From NCBI RefSeq assembly GCF_018070345.1, contig NZ_JAGPXX010000005.1:62001-126000 (forward strand): a stretch of 64,000 nt of DNA. The letters run 5' to 3'. The notes under the pieces are model-generated. The model saw nothing but the letters and a program-made list of their open reading frames with translations. It made no database searches and was not told the DNA's origin. Below, piece by piece: positions 25,596-33,517 of this stretch (position 1 is its first letter; each line of letters begins with the position of its first letter). Both the position numbers and the translations under genes were made by a program. The stretch is from Streptomyces sp. F63 (GTDB lineage Bacteria > Actinomycetota > Actinomycetes > Streptomycetales > Streptomycetaceae).

Positions 25596-26186
25596 TCAGT
25601 CCCGGGGAAACTGGTCGGTCTCCAGTGTCCAGTCCATCCCGAGCGGGGAGAGGTCGAGCTTCTCGCCGAAGTCCACGGTGAGCTCGCTCTCGTACTCCTC
25701 GCCCTCGGGGCGGCCATGGGCGTGGCACTTGCCGGTGTACGGGTCCGCGATGACGTAGACGGGAACCCCGGCGCGGGCGTAGGCGCGCTTCTTCTTGCCG
25801 TAGTCGTTCTCCCGCGTGTCCCGGGAGATCACCTCGGCCACGAACTCGATGTCGCCGCAGCTCCAGCGCCGCTTCGCGTCCTGCCGTGCCTCGTGCGAGA
25901 GCTTGACGACGTCCGGCGCGAACCCGTTGCGGCCGCCCGGGAAGTCGATCCGCACGTCCGACTTGACCTTGACGTGCATCCCGAACCGGTCCTCCAGCAT
26001 GCGGACGATCCAGCGGATGATCTCCCAGTGCGCGTCCCGCTGTGGCGACGTCTGGATGGCCCCTTCGACGATCTCAACCTTGTAGCCCTCGGGGACGGGC
26101 ATCCGCTCCAGCAGCTCGAACATCTCGTCGAGGCTGAGCTCGTCGCTGTCGGCCATCTCGATCCTGTCGGTCAGCTCGATGGTCAC
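25596..26186 (-). CDS. Uma2-family (DUF820) nuclease-fold protein
   Basis: A 196-residue Uma2 domain protein with a PD-(D/E)XK nuclease fold. Seen: LLERMPVPEGYKVEIVEGAI, SDVRIDFPGGRNGFAPDVVKL with the acidic residue, and IEFVAEVISRDTRENDYGKKKRAYARAGVPVYVIADP, where EVIS and the Lys run form the core. Many paralogues occur in Streptomyces genomes; function is not established and nuclease activity is only predicted. GGAGGAG lies 7 bases before GTG 26186. Somewhat richer in Lys and Glu than its neighbours. Confidence 0.88.
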   Translation of the reverse strand: MTIELTDRIEMADSDELSLDEMFELLERMPVPEGYKVEIVEGAIQTSPQRDAHWEIIRWIVRMLEDRFGMHVKVKSDVRIDFPGGRNGFAPDVVKLSHEARQDAKRRWSCGDIEFVAEVISRDTRENDYGKKKRAYARAGVPVYVIADPYTGKCHAHGRPEGEEYESELTVDFGEKLDLSPLGMDWTLETDQFPRD

Positions 26187-26387
26187 TGTGCCGCTCCTCC
26201 CCGCCACGCTCCTCACGGCGTGGCCGGGAGAGACAACGATACGCACAGCGGGCCGGAGACGGGCCCGGGTGCGGCACCGGAGGACTGCGGCCGCATCGAC
26301 CGGGTACTCGCCGAGGCGCACGGACGGATCGGCCGCCGGCATGCCGGTGGGCGGCGCGGTGCCGCGACGCACGAGAGGGGATCGGGC

Positions 26388-26495
26388 ATGTTCGTCTTCT
26401 TCTCGAACCGGAGCGGATGCCTCGGCTCGCTGCTCATCAGCCTGGCCGGCACGGCCCTGCTGTTCCTGCTGCTGTACTCCTGCCAGCGCGTCTGA
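26388..26495 (+). CDS. Small single-pass membrane protein, 35 residues
   Basis: A 35-residue protein: short start FVFFSNRSGCLGSL, one hydrophobic helix (ISLAGTALLFLLLYSC) and a short polar tail. GAGAGGGG precedes ATG 26388. I recall similar short proteins (FFSNR-GCLGS-hydrophobic) in many Streptomyces genomes, so it is probably real. Function unknown. The two cysteines flank the membrane helix. Confidence 0.75.
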   Translation: MFVFFSNRSGCLGSLLISLAGTALLFLLLYSCQRV

Positions 26496-26532
26496 GGCCG
26501 TCCCGGACGGGGTGGGGCCGGGTGGCCCGGCG

Positions 26533-26745
26533 TCAGCCGACGGGTACCAGGGTGAGGTAGGCCAGGCCGAGGACGCCGCGGTAACCGGTCAGCCAGGAGG
26601 TGCGCTGCCGGTCCACGCGCTCGCGGGTCTCCGCTGCGAGGGGATGCTCCGGGTGGGCGGCGAGCCAGGTCTCCGTACCGGCCCGGAGCGCCCGGGTTCC
26701 GGCGTCCCGGCACGGGCCCGGCGATCCGCGGCCGTACCGGCACCG
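26533..26745 (-). pseudogene. Conserved-looking C-terminal frame without a start codon
   Basis: The minus frame ending with TGA at 26533-26535 encodes about 70 residues with real protein character: CRYGRGSPGPCRDAGTRALR, ETWLAAHPEHPLAAETRE, RQRTSWLTGYRGVLG, LAYLTLVPVG. Upstream the frame stays open into the end of the aldehyde dehydrogenase but has no ATG, GTG or TTG. It is therefore a remnant, has a frameshift, or uses an unusual start. Family not recognised. Confidence 0.4.
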
Positions 26746-26815
26746 CCACGGCCGCCCCGGTCCGGCGGCCGTGGGCCCGGGGCGGCCATGGAGACATCGC
26801 GTGCCGCGGAGCGGC

Positions 26816-28255
26816 TCAGCCGTCCAGCGACGTCATCACGTGCTTGATCCGGGTGTAGTCGTCGAAGCCGTACGCCGACAGGTCCTTGCCGTAGCCGGAC
26901 TTCTTGAAGCCGCCGTGCGGCATCTCGGCGACCAGCGGGATGTGGGTGTTGATCCACACGCAGCCGAAGTCCAGGGCCCTGGACATCCGCATGGCGCGGC
27001 CGTGGTCCTTCGTCCAGACCGAGGAGGCGAGGGCGTACTCGACGCCGTTCGCGTACTCCAGCGCCTGCTGCTCGTCCGTGAACGGCTGGACGGTGATGAC
27101 CGGGCCGAAGACCTCGTTCTGAACGATCTCGTCGTCCTGCTTGAGGCCGGAGACGACGGTCGGGGCGAAGAAGTAACCCCGCTCACCGACCCGGTGACCG
27201 CCGGTCTCCACCTTGGCGTGCGCGGGGAGACGCTCGATGAAGCCGCTCACCTTCGCGAGCTGGTCGGCGTTGTTGAGGGCGCCGTAGAGCACGTCCTCGT
27301 CGTCCGGCTGCCCGGTCTTCGTGTCCGCGGCGGCCTTGGCGAGGGCGGTGACAAACTCGTCGTGCACGGACTGGTGGACGAGGACGCGGGTGGCGGCGGT
27401 GCAGTCCTGGCCGGCGTTGAAGAAGCCCGCCTCGGTGATGCCCTCGACGGCCTTGGCCAGGTCGGCGTCCTCGAAGACGACGACGGGAGCCTTGCCGCCC
27501 AGCTCCAGATGGACCCGCTTGACGTCCTTGGCGGCGCTGGCGGCGACCTCCGTACCGGCCCGGACGGAGCCGGTGATGGACGCCATCGCGGGCACCGGGT
27601 GCTCCACCATCAGCCGGCCGGTGTCGCGGTCGCCGCAGACGACGTTGAAGACGCCGTCGGGCAGGACGGAGCCGAGGATCTCGGCGAGCAGCACCGTCGA
27701 CGCCGGAGTGGTGTCGGAGGGCTTGAGGACGACCGTGTTGCCCGCGGCGAGCGCCGGGGCGAACTTCCAGACGGCCATCATCATGGGGTAGTTCCACGGC
27801 GCGACCTGCGCGCAGACGCCGACCGGCTCCCGGCGGACGAAGGAGGTCAGGCCCTCCATGTACTCGCCGCCCGAACGCCCCTCCAGCATCCGTGCCGCGC
27901 CCGCGAAGAAGCGGACCTGGTCGATCATCGGCGGGATCTCCTCGGAACGGGTGAGCCCGACCGGCTTGCCCGTGTCCCGGCACTCGGCCTCGATGAGTTC
28001 CTCGGCACGCTCCTCCATCGCGTCGGCGATCTTGAGCAGGGCCTTCTGCCGGTCCGCGGGCACCAGATCCCGCCAGGCCGGGAAGGCGGCCTCGGCGGCG
28101 GCCATGGCGGCGTCGACGTCGGCGGCGTCCGACAGCGGGGCGGTGGCGTACACCTCGCCGGTGGCCGGGTTGACCACGTCGGTGGTCCGGCCGTCGGCGG
28201 CGTCCCGGAACTCCCCGCCGATGTAGTTGCGCAGTCGACGCAGTTCGGTGGTCAC
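26816..28255 (-). CDS. Gamma-aminobutyraldehyde dehydrogenase
   Basis: A 479-residue aldehyde dehydrogenase of the gamma-aminobutyraldehyde/betaine aldehyde type, oxidising aminoaldehydes from putrescine or polyamine breakdown to GABA. Landmarks: LRNYIGGEFRDAADG, VAPWNYPMMMAVWK, the cofactor site SITGSVRAGTEV, the catalytic region HLELGGKAPVVVFEDAD and GQDCTAATRVLV with the nucleophile Cys, and MPHGGFKKSGYGKDLS. GGAGG lies before GTG 28255. Its GABA product feeds gabT in this window. The spermidine/putrescine transport and oxidase genes that I recall beside its S. coelicolor counterpart are absent here. Confidence 0.92.
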   Translation of the reverse strand: MTTELRRLRNYIGGEFRDAADGRTTDVVNPATGEVYATAPLSDAADVDAAMAAAEAAFPAWRDLVPADRQKALLKIADAMEERAEELIEAECRDTGKPVGLTRSEEIPPMIDQVRFFAGAARMLEGRSGGEYMEGLTSFVRREPVGVCAQVAPWNYPMMMAVWKFAPALAAGNTVVLKPSDTTPASTVLLAEILGSVLPDGVFNVVCGDRDTGRLMVEHPVPAMASITGSVRAGTEVAASAAKDVKRVHLELGGKAPVVVFEDADLAKAVEGITEAGFFNAGQDCTAATRVLVHQSVHDEFVTALAKAAADTKTGQPDDEDVLYGALNNADQLAKVSGFIERLPAHAKVETGGHRVGERGYFFAPTVVSGLKQDDEIVQNEVFGPVITVQPFTDEQQALEYANGVEYALASSVWTKDHGRAMRMSRALDFGCVWINTHIPLVAEMPHGGFKKSGYGKDLSAYGFDDYTRIKHVMTSLDG

Positions 28256-28628
28256 GTGCCACCCCTCCCTGTCGGTGTCCAATGGGTGAGACACCCACCC
28301 TAAACGCTCGCGCGGACATCGCAGCAGGGGGCGTCCCCACCGCCTCCCGGACGGTCCCGGGCCCGGCCCTCCCACCCCCGTGCCGAAGCACGCCCGGAAA
28401 CACGCCGGCCGTTGCTCACCCGCAGCCGGGACGGTTTCCGCCGAGGCCGGCCGACGGGACGGTTCCGCGCACCCGTCCATCCGATCGGACGAAAAAACAG
28501 CGCATGTCCCACCCCGGTGCGGTGCCGCGGCCGTCCACTCCTTACCGTTCCAGGCACCGAGGGGGCTCCGCCCCACCCACCCGGCCGGCCGGGTGGCCGG
28601 ACCGCTCACACAAGCCGAGGTGCTCGCC
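28256..28628. other. Divergent intergenic region
   Basis: 373 bases between the aminobutyraldehyde dehydrogenase and the ABC ATPase genes. It includes a short A-rich patch near 28492 (GAAAAAACAG). No convincing promoter pair, operator, hairpin or small gene was found. Confidence 0.45.
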
Positions 28629-29387
28629 ATGGTGGCCCCGCCCGACCACGACGTTCTCCGGGCAGACGCCCTGCACTACGCGATCAGCGGCACGCCCCTG
28701 CTCGCCGGTGTCTCCCTGGGGGTCCGGGAGGGCGAGATCCTCGCCGTCACCGGCCCCCGGGGCAGCGGCAAGACAACACTGCTGCAGTGCCTCTCCGGGC
28801 GCCTCGTCCCGGACAGCGGACAGGTGTGGTTCCGCAGCTCCCCCGTGCACCCCCTCGGTGCGGCCGCACGCGAACGGCTGCGCCGCGAAAGCTTCGGCTG
28901 GATCGGCACCGAGCCGCAACTGGTACCGGAACTCACCGCCTGGGAGAACGCCGCGCTGCCGCTGCTGCTGCGCGGCACGGCCCCGCGCGCCGCGCGAACA
29001 GCGGCCGTCGGCTGGCTGGAGCGGCTCGACGTCGGCGACTGCTCCCGCAGCCGGCCGGCGTCCCTGACGCAGGCCCAGCGGCAGCGGGTTGCCGTCGCCC
29101 GCGCGCTCACCGCCCAGCCGTCGGTGCTCTTCGCGGACGACCCGACGGCGCGGCTGCACAGCGCCGACCGCGCCCTGGTGCTGCGCATCCTCACCACGGC
29201 GGCCCGCTCGCACGAGATCACCGTCGTGCTGGCCACCCACGACACCGAGGCCGCCTCCCACGCGGACCGCCGGTTCGCGCTGCTCGACGGCCGCCCGGCC
29301 GACGCCCCCGCCGCCGAAGCCACCGGCGGCCCCGCGGGCGGCACCGACGACACCGAGGGAAGGACGACGTGCTCGCTCTCCGTCTAG
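28629..29387 (+). CDS. ABC transporter ATPase with degenerate signature motif
   Basis: A 252-residue ABC ATPase of the LolD/MacB type, probably for export or lipoprotein-like handling with the permease that follows. Walker A is VTGPRGSGKTTL, the Q-loop region is WIGTEPQLVPEL, and the H-loop is VVLATHD. Two key motifs are altered: the LSGGQ signature reads SLTQAQ, and Walker B ends FADDPT, with Asp in place of the catalytic Glu. ATP hydrolysis may be weakened. GAGG lies 8 bases before ATG 28629. The 3' end overlaps the permease gene by 19 bases. Confidence 0.85.
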   Translation: MVAPPDHDVLRADALHYAISGTPLLAGVSLGVREGEILAVTGPRGSGKTTLLQCLSGRLVPDSGQVWFRSSPVHPLGAAARERLRRESFGWIGTEPQLVPELTAWENAALPLLLRGTAPRAARTAAVGWLERLDVGDCSRSRPASLTQAQRQRVAVARALTAQPSVLFADDPTARLHSADRALVLRILTTAARSHEITVVLATHDTEAASHADRRFALLDGRPADAPAAEATGGPAGGTDDTEGRTTCSLSV

Positions 29388-30580
29388 CCCGTGGCGCCGG
29401 CCCGGCCGTCCAGTCACGCCGGCTGGCGGTCGCGGCGGCTTCCGCCGGCGTGGGCTTCCTGCTGCTCAGCAGCCTCGGCCAGGCCGCCGCTCACCCGGCG
29501 GGGGCCGGCGCGTCCGCCCTCCGGCTGCTCTGGTCCGCCCTGCCGCTGGCGGCAACCGTCCAGCTGGCCGTCGCCGCCGCCCGTGCCGACCACGGCACCG
29601 GACCCCGGCGGAACCTGTACGCGGCCGGATACGGGCCCGCACGGCTGGCACTGCTCGCCGCCGCCTCGACCGTCCTCTCCTCCGCCCTCGGCGGTGCCGC
29701 TGCCGCGCTGCTCTTCCTGCTGCTCCGCGGGGACCTCGGCGTCCCGGCCGTGCCCGGCGCGGAGAACACACTGGGCGCCGGGGTGCCGCTGCCGTTCCCG
29801 GCCGTGCTCACCCTGCTCACCGTGGTACCGGCGGTGGCGGGCGCCGCCACCGCTCTCGCGCTGCGCCCCCGTCCGGCGCCCGCGGAACACCGGTACCGCG
29901 ACACCGGTGGCGATCCGGACGTGCCGCGGTCCGCGGGGAGGGACGCGCGGGCGCCGGGCACCGCACCGCCGGGACTGCCCTGGGGAGTCGCCCTGACGGC
30001 GGCCGGGCTGGCGCTGGCCTCGTACACCGGCCACGCCACACCGCCGGACGGCCGAGCCCCGCTTCCCGGACACCTGGACGCCGTCGCGCCGGGCGTCGTC
30101 GCCGGCTGGGCGCTGGTCGCCGTCGGCCTGGTCACGGCACTGCCCGGAGTGACGCAGCTCAGCGGACGGCTGCTGGCCGCGGGCCGGCCGGGCGCGCTGC
30201 GGCTGCTGGCGGGCCGGTTCCTGCAGGCGGAGGCGGAACGGATCGGGCGGCCGCTGGGCGTGCTCTGCGCGGTGGCCGCCGGCGCTCTTGCCGCGGACCG
30301 GCTGTACGGCGGGCCCGGCCCGGCCGCCGTCGCCTCGTTCGGCCCTCTCCTCGCCCTCGGGGCCGCGCTGGTGGTGGCGTGCGTGACGCTGACCGTGGTC
30401 ATCACGGCCCTGGAGTCGCGGGCCGAGCGCGCCGACACCACCGAGGCGCTGCTGCACGCCGGCGCCCCGGTCGCCCTGCTGCGCCGCGCGGCCGCCCTCC
30501 GCGCCGCCGTGATGGCCGCCGTGGTGGCCCCGGTCAGCTGGGCCGCCGCCACCCTCGCCACCCTGCCGCTGCTTCCCTGA
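29369..30580 (+). CDS. ABC transporter permease (FtsX/MacB-like)
   Basis: A 403-residue hydrophobic membrane protein, partner of the ATPase it overlaps. About eight helices are visible, for example VAAASAGVGFLLLSSLG, LALLAAASTVLSSALGGAAA and LLALGAALVVACVTLTVVI. The helix arrangement, with an ALL-type loop near LESRAERADTTEALLHAGAP, resembles permeases of the FtsX/MacB group. GTG 29369 has GGGAAGG upstream. Substrate unknown. A 23-base exact tandem duplication begins inside its last codons and extends past the stop. Confidence 0.82.
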   Translation: MLALRLARGAGPAVQSRRLAVAAASAGVGFLLLSSLGQAAAHPAGAGASALRLLWSALPLAATVQLAVAAARADHGTGPRRNLYAAGYGPARLALLAAASTVLSSALGGAAAALLFLLLRGDLGVPAVPGAENTLGAGVPLPFPAVLTLLTVVPAVAGAATALALRPRPAPAEHRYRDTGGDPDVPRSAGRDARAPGTAPPGLPWGVALTAAGLALASYTGHATPPDGRAPLPGHLDAVAPGVVAGWALVAVGLVTALPGVTQLSGRLLAAGRPGALRLLAGRFLQAEAERIGRPLGVLCAVAAGALAADRLYGGPGPAAVASFGPLLALGAALVVACVTLTVVITALESRAERADTTEALLHAGAPVALLRRAAALRAAVMAAVVAPVSWAAATLATLPLLP

Positions 30581-30603
30581 CCACCCTGCCGCTGCTTCCC
30601 TGA
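30558..30603 (+). repeat. Exact 23-base tandem duplication at a stop codon
   Basis: Bases 30558-30580 are repeated exactly at 30581-30603. The unit covers the last codons of the permease and its TGA, so the second copy is a non-coding echo with another TGA. It is probably a recent slippage event or an assembly artefact; the protein is not changed. Confidence 0.85.
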
Positions 30604-30613
30604 CGCACCCGTG

Positions 30614-30638
30614 GCCCGGCGGCTCGGCGCCGCCGGGC
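30614..30638. terminator. Hairpin between ABC permease and thiQ
   Basis: A perfect 10-base stem GCCCGGCGGC / GCCGCCGGGC with loop TCGGC, placed between convergent genes, 7 bases from the thiQ stop. Confidence 0.75.
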
Positions 30639-30645
30639 GGAACTC

Positions 30646-31749
30646 CTACCGGGCTGCCAGCACCACCACGTCCTCGGCGCGGAACGCCGCGCCCACCTCC
30701 GTGCCGGTCTCCGGGGCGTCCCTCAGGGGGCAGGACGCCTCCAGGGGCGGGCCCGCCCCGGGCCGGAGCAGCAGGGAGACATGGTCGCCGCGGAAGGTGC
30801 GGGCCGCGACGGTGCAGCGCAGGCCGTCGGCCGGCGAGACCAGCCGGACCCCGGTGGGGCGGACGAGCAGCCGGTGCGTGCCCCGCGCCGAGCCCGGCTC
30901 CACCGGCAGCCGGCCCCAGGGGGTGTCGGCGGCCCCGTCGCGCACCGCCCCCTCGATCACGTTGCCGAAGCCCAGGAAGCGGGCGACGAACTCCGAGGCG
31001 GGCCGGCGCCAGACCTCCAGGGGCGTGCCGGTCTGGGCGACCCGGCCCTCCCGCATCACCACCACCCGGTCGGCGAGGGCGAAGGCCTCGCCCTGATCAT
31101 GGGTGACGGTGAGCACGGTCGTCCCCAGCCGGCGGAACAGTTCGCGGAGTTCGACGACCAGGCGCTCGCGGAGCGTCCGGTCGAGCTGGCCCAGCGGCTC
31201 GTCCAGCATCAGCAGCCGCGGCTCCGGGGCCAGGGCGCGCGCCAGGGCCACCCGCTGCTGCTCGCCGCCGGACAGCGAACCCACCGTGCGCTTCCGGGCG
31301 TCGGGCAGGCCGACGAGGTCGAGGACGTCGATGACGCGGCGCCGGGCCTCGCCACGCGGCACCTTGCGCATGCGGAGGCCGAAGGCGACGTTGCCGCCGA
31401 CGTCCCGCTGCGGAAAGAGCTGATGGTCCTGGAACATCAGTCCGACACCGCGCCGGTGCGCGGGCACCCCGGCCTGGTCGCGGCCGGCCAGGGTCACCCG
31501 GCCCGCGTCCGGCCGCTGCAGCCCGGCCACCACGCGCAGCAGCGTCGACTTGCCGCTGCCGCTCGGCCCGAGCACGCACACCGTCCGGTGCTCGGGGACC
31601 TCCAGGTCCACGGCGTCGAGCACGGCGCGGTCGCCGAAACGGACGGTCACCCCGTCCAGCCTCAGCAGGGCGGGAGGACCGGACGGGGCGCCGGGAGTCC
31701 CGGCGCGGGCGGCGCCGGGGGCCGTACCCGGAGCGGTGTCGGAGGGCAT
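30646..31749 (-). CDS. thiQ: Thiamine ABC transporter ATPase
   Basis: A 367-residue import ATPase, third gene of the thiBPQ operon. Motifs: VLGPSGSGKSTLLRVVAGL (Walker A), MFQDHQLFPQRDVGGNV (Q-loop), SLSGGEQQRVALARALA (signature), LLMLDEPLGQLD (Walker B and D-loop) and TVTHDQGEAFALADRV. A C-terminal TOBE-like domain follows from about residue 270, which is longer than enterobacterial ThiQ. ATG 31749 starts one base after the thiP stop. The thiamine role follows from the TPP riboswitch before the first gene; the domain alone would also fit an iron or polyamine importer. Confidence 0.9.
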   Translation of the reverse strand: MPSDTAPGTAPGAARAGTPGAPSGPPALLRLDGVTVRFGDRAVLDAVDLEVPEHRTVCVLGPSGSGKSTLLRVVAGLQRPDAGRVTLAGRDQAGVPAHRRGVGLMFQDHQLFPQRDVGGNVAFGLRMRKVPRGEARRRVIDVLDLVGLPDARKRTVGSLSGGEQQRVALARALAPEPRLLMLDEPLGQLDRTLRERLVVELRELFRRLGTTVLTVTHDQGEAFALADRVVVMREGRVAQTGTPLEVWRRPASEFVARFLGFGNVIEGAVRDGAADTPWGRLPVEPGSARGTHRLLVRPTGVRLVSPADGLRCTVAARTFRGDHVSLLLRPGAGPPLEASCPLRDAPETGTEVGAAFRAEDVVVLAAR

Positions 31750-31750
31750 G

Positions 31751-33517
31751 TCAGAACTCCCCGGAGCCGGAGCGGTCGGTGCGGACGCGTTCGAGAAGCA
31801 GCAGGGACGCGGCGCACACCAGCATGAGGATGGTGCTGAGCGCCATCGCCTGTCCGTACGGCAGTGCGCCGGCCCTGCCCAGCAGCCGGGCCACCGCGAC
31901 CGGAAGGGTGAGGGAGTCCGCGCGTGCGATGAAGACGGTCGCGCCGAACTCGCCGAGGGAGACGGCGAAGGCGAAGCCGGCCGCGACGAGCAGCGCCCGC
32001 CGCACCAGCGGCAGGTCCACCTCGCGCCAGGCGCGCAGCGGGGAGGCCCCCAGCACGGCGGCCGCCTCCCGCAGCCGCGGGTCCACCGCGCGCAGGACGG
32101 GCAGCACGGTGCGGACGACGAACGGCACCCCGACCAGCGCCTGCGCCAGCGGCACCAGGATCCAGGCGGACCGCAGGTCCAGCGGCGGCTCGTCGAGGGC
32201 GATGAGGAAGCCGAAACCCACCGTCACCGCGGAGGTGCCCAGCGGCAGCATCAGCAGCGCGTCGAAACCCCGTACGAGCCGTCCGGCCCGCCGGGTCAGG
32301 GCCGCCGCGGCCAGGCCGCCGACCACCAGGGCGATCAGGGTGGCCACGGCCGCGAACGCCAGGGAGTTCCCCACCGCCTCCAGCGGCGCGACGGTGAACG
32401 TCCCGCCCTCCTCGGACCCCAGCGCCCGGTAGAAGGCGAAGCCGTAGCCGTCCGGTCCGTCCAGCGAGCGCTCCACCAGCACCCCCAGCGGCAGCAGGAG
32501 CAGCAGCACGACGAGCACCACGGTGGAGCCCAGCAGGGCCCACTGGCCGGCGCCGCTCGGACGGCGGGCGGTGTGCGCGGGGTCGACGAGCCGCAGCGCG
32601 CTCTCACGCCGCCGTACCGTCCGGGCGTGCAGCAGGAGCAGGCCGCCGACGGCGCAGAACTGCAGCAGCGTCAGCACGGCCGCCGCCGGCAGGTCGAGCA
32701 GCTGCGCGGTCTGCCGGTAGATCTCGACCTCCAGGGTCGAGTAGCGCGGTCCGCCGAGGATCTGGACGACCCCGAAGGAGGTGAAGGTGAAGAGGAAGAC
32801 CATCAGCGCCGCGGCCGCGACGGCGGGCGCCAGCGCGGGAAGGGTGATCCGGCGCCAGGCGGCGAGGCGGCTCGCGCCGAGCACCCGCGCGGCCTCCTCC
32901 TGGCGCGGGTCGAGCTGCGCCCAGAGACCGCCCACCGTCCGGACGACGACGGCGTAGTTGAAGAACACGTGGGCGAGCAGGATGGCCCACACCGTGGTGT
33001 CCAGCCGGACGCCCCACAGCTCGTCCAGCAGCCCGCCGCGGCCCAGCAGTGCCAGGAAGGCCGAGCCGGCCACGACGGTGGGCAGGACGAACGGCACCAC
33101 CACCAGGGCCCGCAGCAGCCGCTTGCCGGGGAAGTCGAGACGGGCGAACACATAGGCGCCCGGCAGCGCGACGGCCAGCGTCAGCGCGGTGGACGCCGCC
33201 GCCTGCCAGACGGTGAACCGGAGCACGTCCAGGACCAGCGGGTCCGTCAGCACCGTGCCGGCCCTGCCGAACTGCCAGCGCTCCCCGTCCCGCAGACCGC
33301 GGGCCACGATCGCGGCCACCGGATGGACGAAGAACAGGGCGAAGAAGGCCGCCGGCACAGCCATCAGCGCGAGCCGCGGGACGGTGCCGGAGCCGCGCCC
33401 GCGCCGCCCGCCCGGCCCCCGCCCCGCCGGGGACGGGGGAGAGGGAGGAACGGGCGGCTCCGGCGACGGGGCCCGAGAGGCAGCGGGAGCAGGAGCCGGC
33501 ACCGTCCCGGCGGTCAC
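31751..33517 (-). CDS. thiP: Thiamine ABC transporter permease, two fused halves
   Basis: A 588-residue permease with two binding-protein-dependent transport domains in one chain, as in ThiP and FbpB. The first half has an EAA-like loop ARVLGASRLAAWRRITLPAL and the second REAAAVLGASPLRAWREVDL; each is surrounded by about six membrane helices. GTG 33517 overlaps the thiB stop (GTGA) and was chosen for coupling; ATG at 33538 or 33550 in the same frame would overlap thiB more and have no better ribosome binding site. It forms the membrane channel of the importer with ThiQ. Confidence 0.9.
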   Translation of the reverse strand: MTAGTVPAPAPAASRAPSPEPPVPPSPPSPAGRGPGGRRGRGSGTVPRLALMAVPAAFFALFFVHPVAAIVARGLRDGERWQFGRAGTVLTDPLVLDVLRFTVWQAAASTALTLAVALPGAYVFARLDFPGKRLLRALVVVPFVLPTVVAGSAFLALLGRGGLLDELWGVRLDTTVWAILLAHVFFNYAVVVRTVGGLWAQLDPRQEEAARVLGASRLAAWRRITLPALAPAVAAAALMVFLFTFTSFGVVQILGGPRYSTLEVEIYRQTAQLLDLPAAAVLTLLQFCAVGGLLLLHARTVRRRESALRLVDPAHTARRPSGAGQWALLGSTVVLVVLLLLLPLGVLVERSLDGPDGYGFAFYRALGSEEGGTFTVAPLEAVGNSLAFAAVATLIALVVGGLAAAALTRRAGRLVRGFDALLMLPLGTSAVTVGFGFLIALDEPPLDLRSAWILVPLAQALVGVPFVVRTVLPVLRAVDPRLREAAAVLGASPLRAWREVDLPLVRRALLVAAGFAFAVSLGEFGATVFIARADSLTLPVAVARLLGRAGALPYGQAMALSTILMLVCAASLLLLERVRTDRSGSGEF

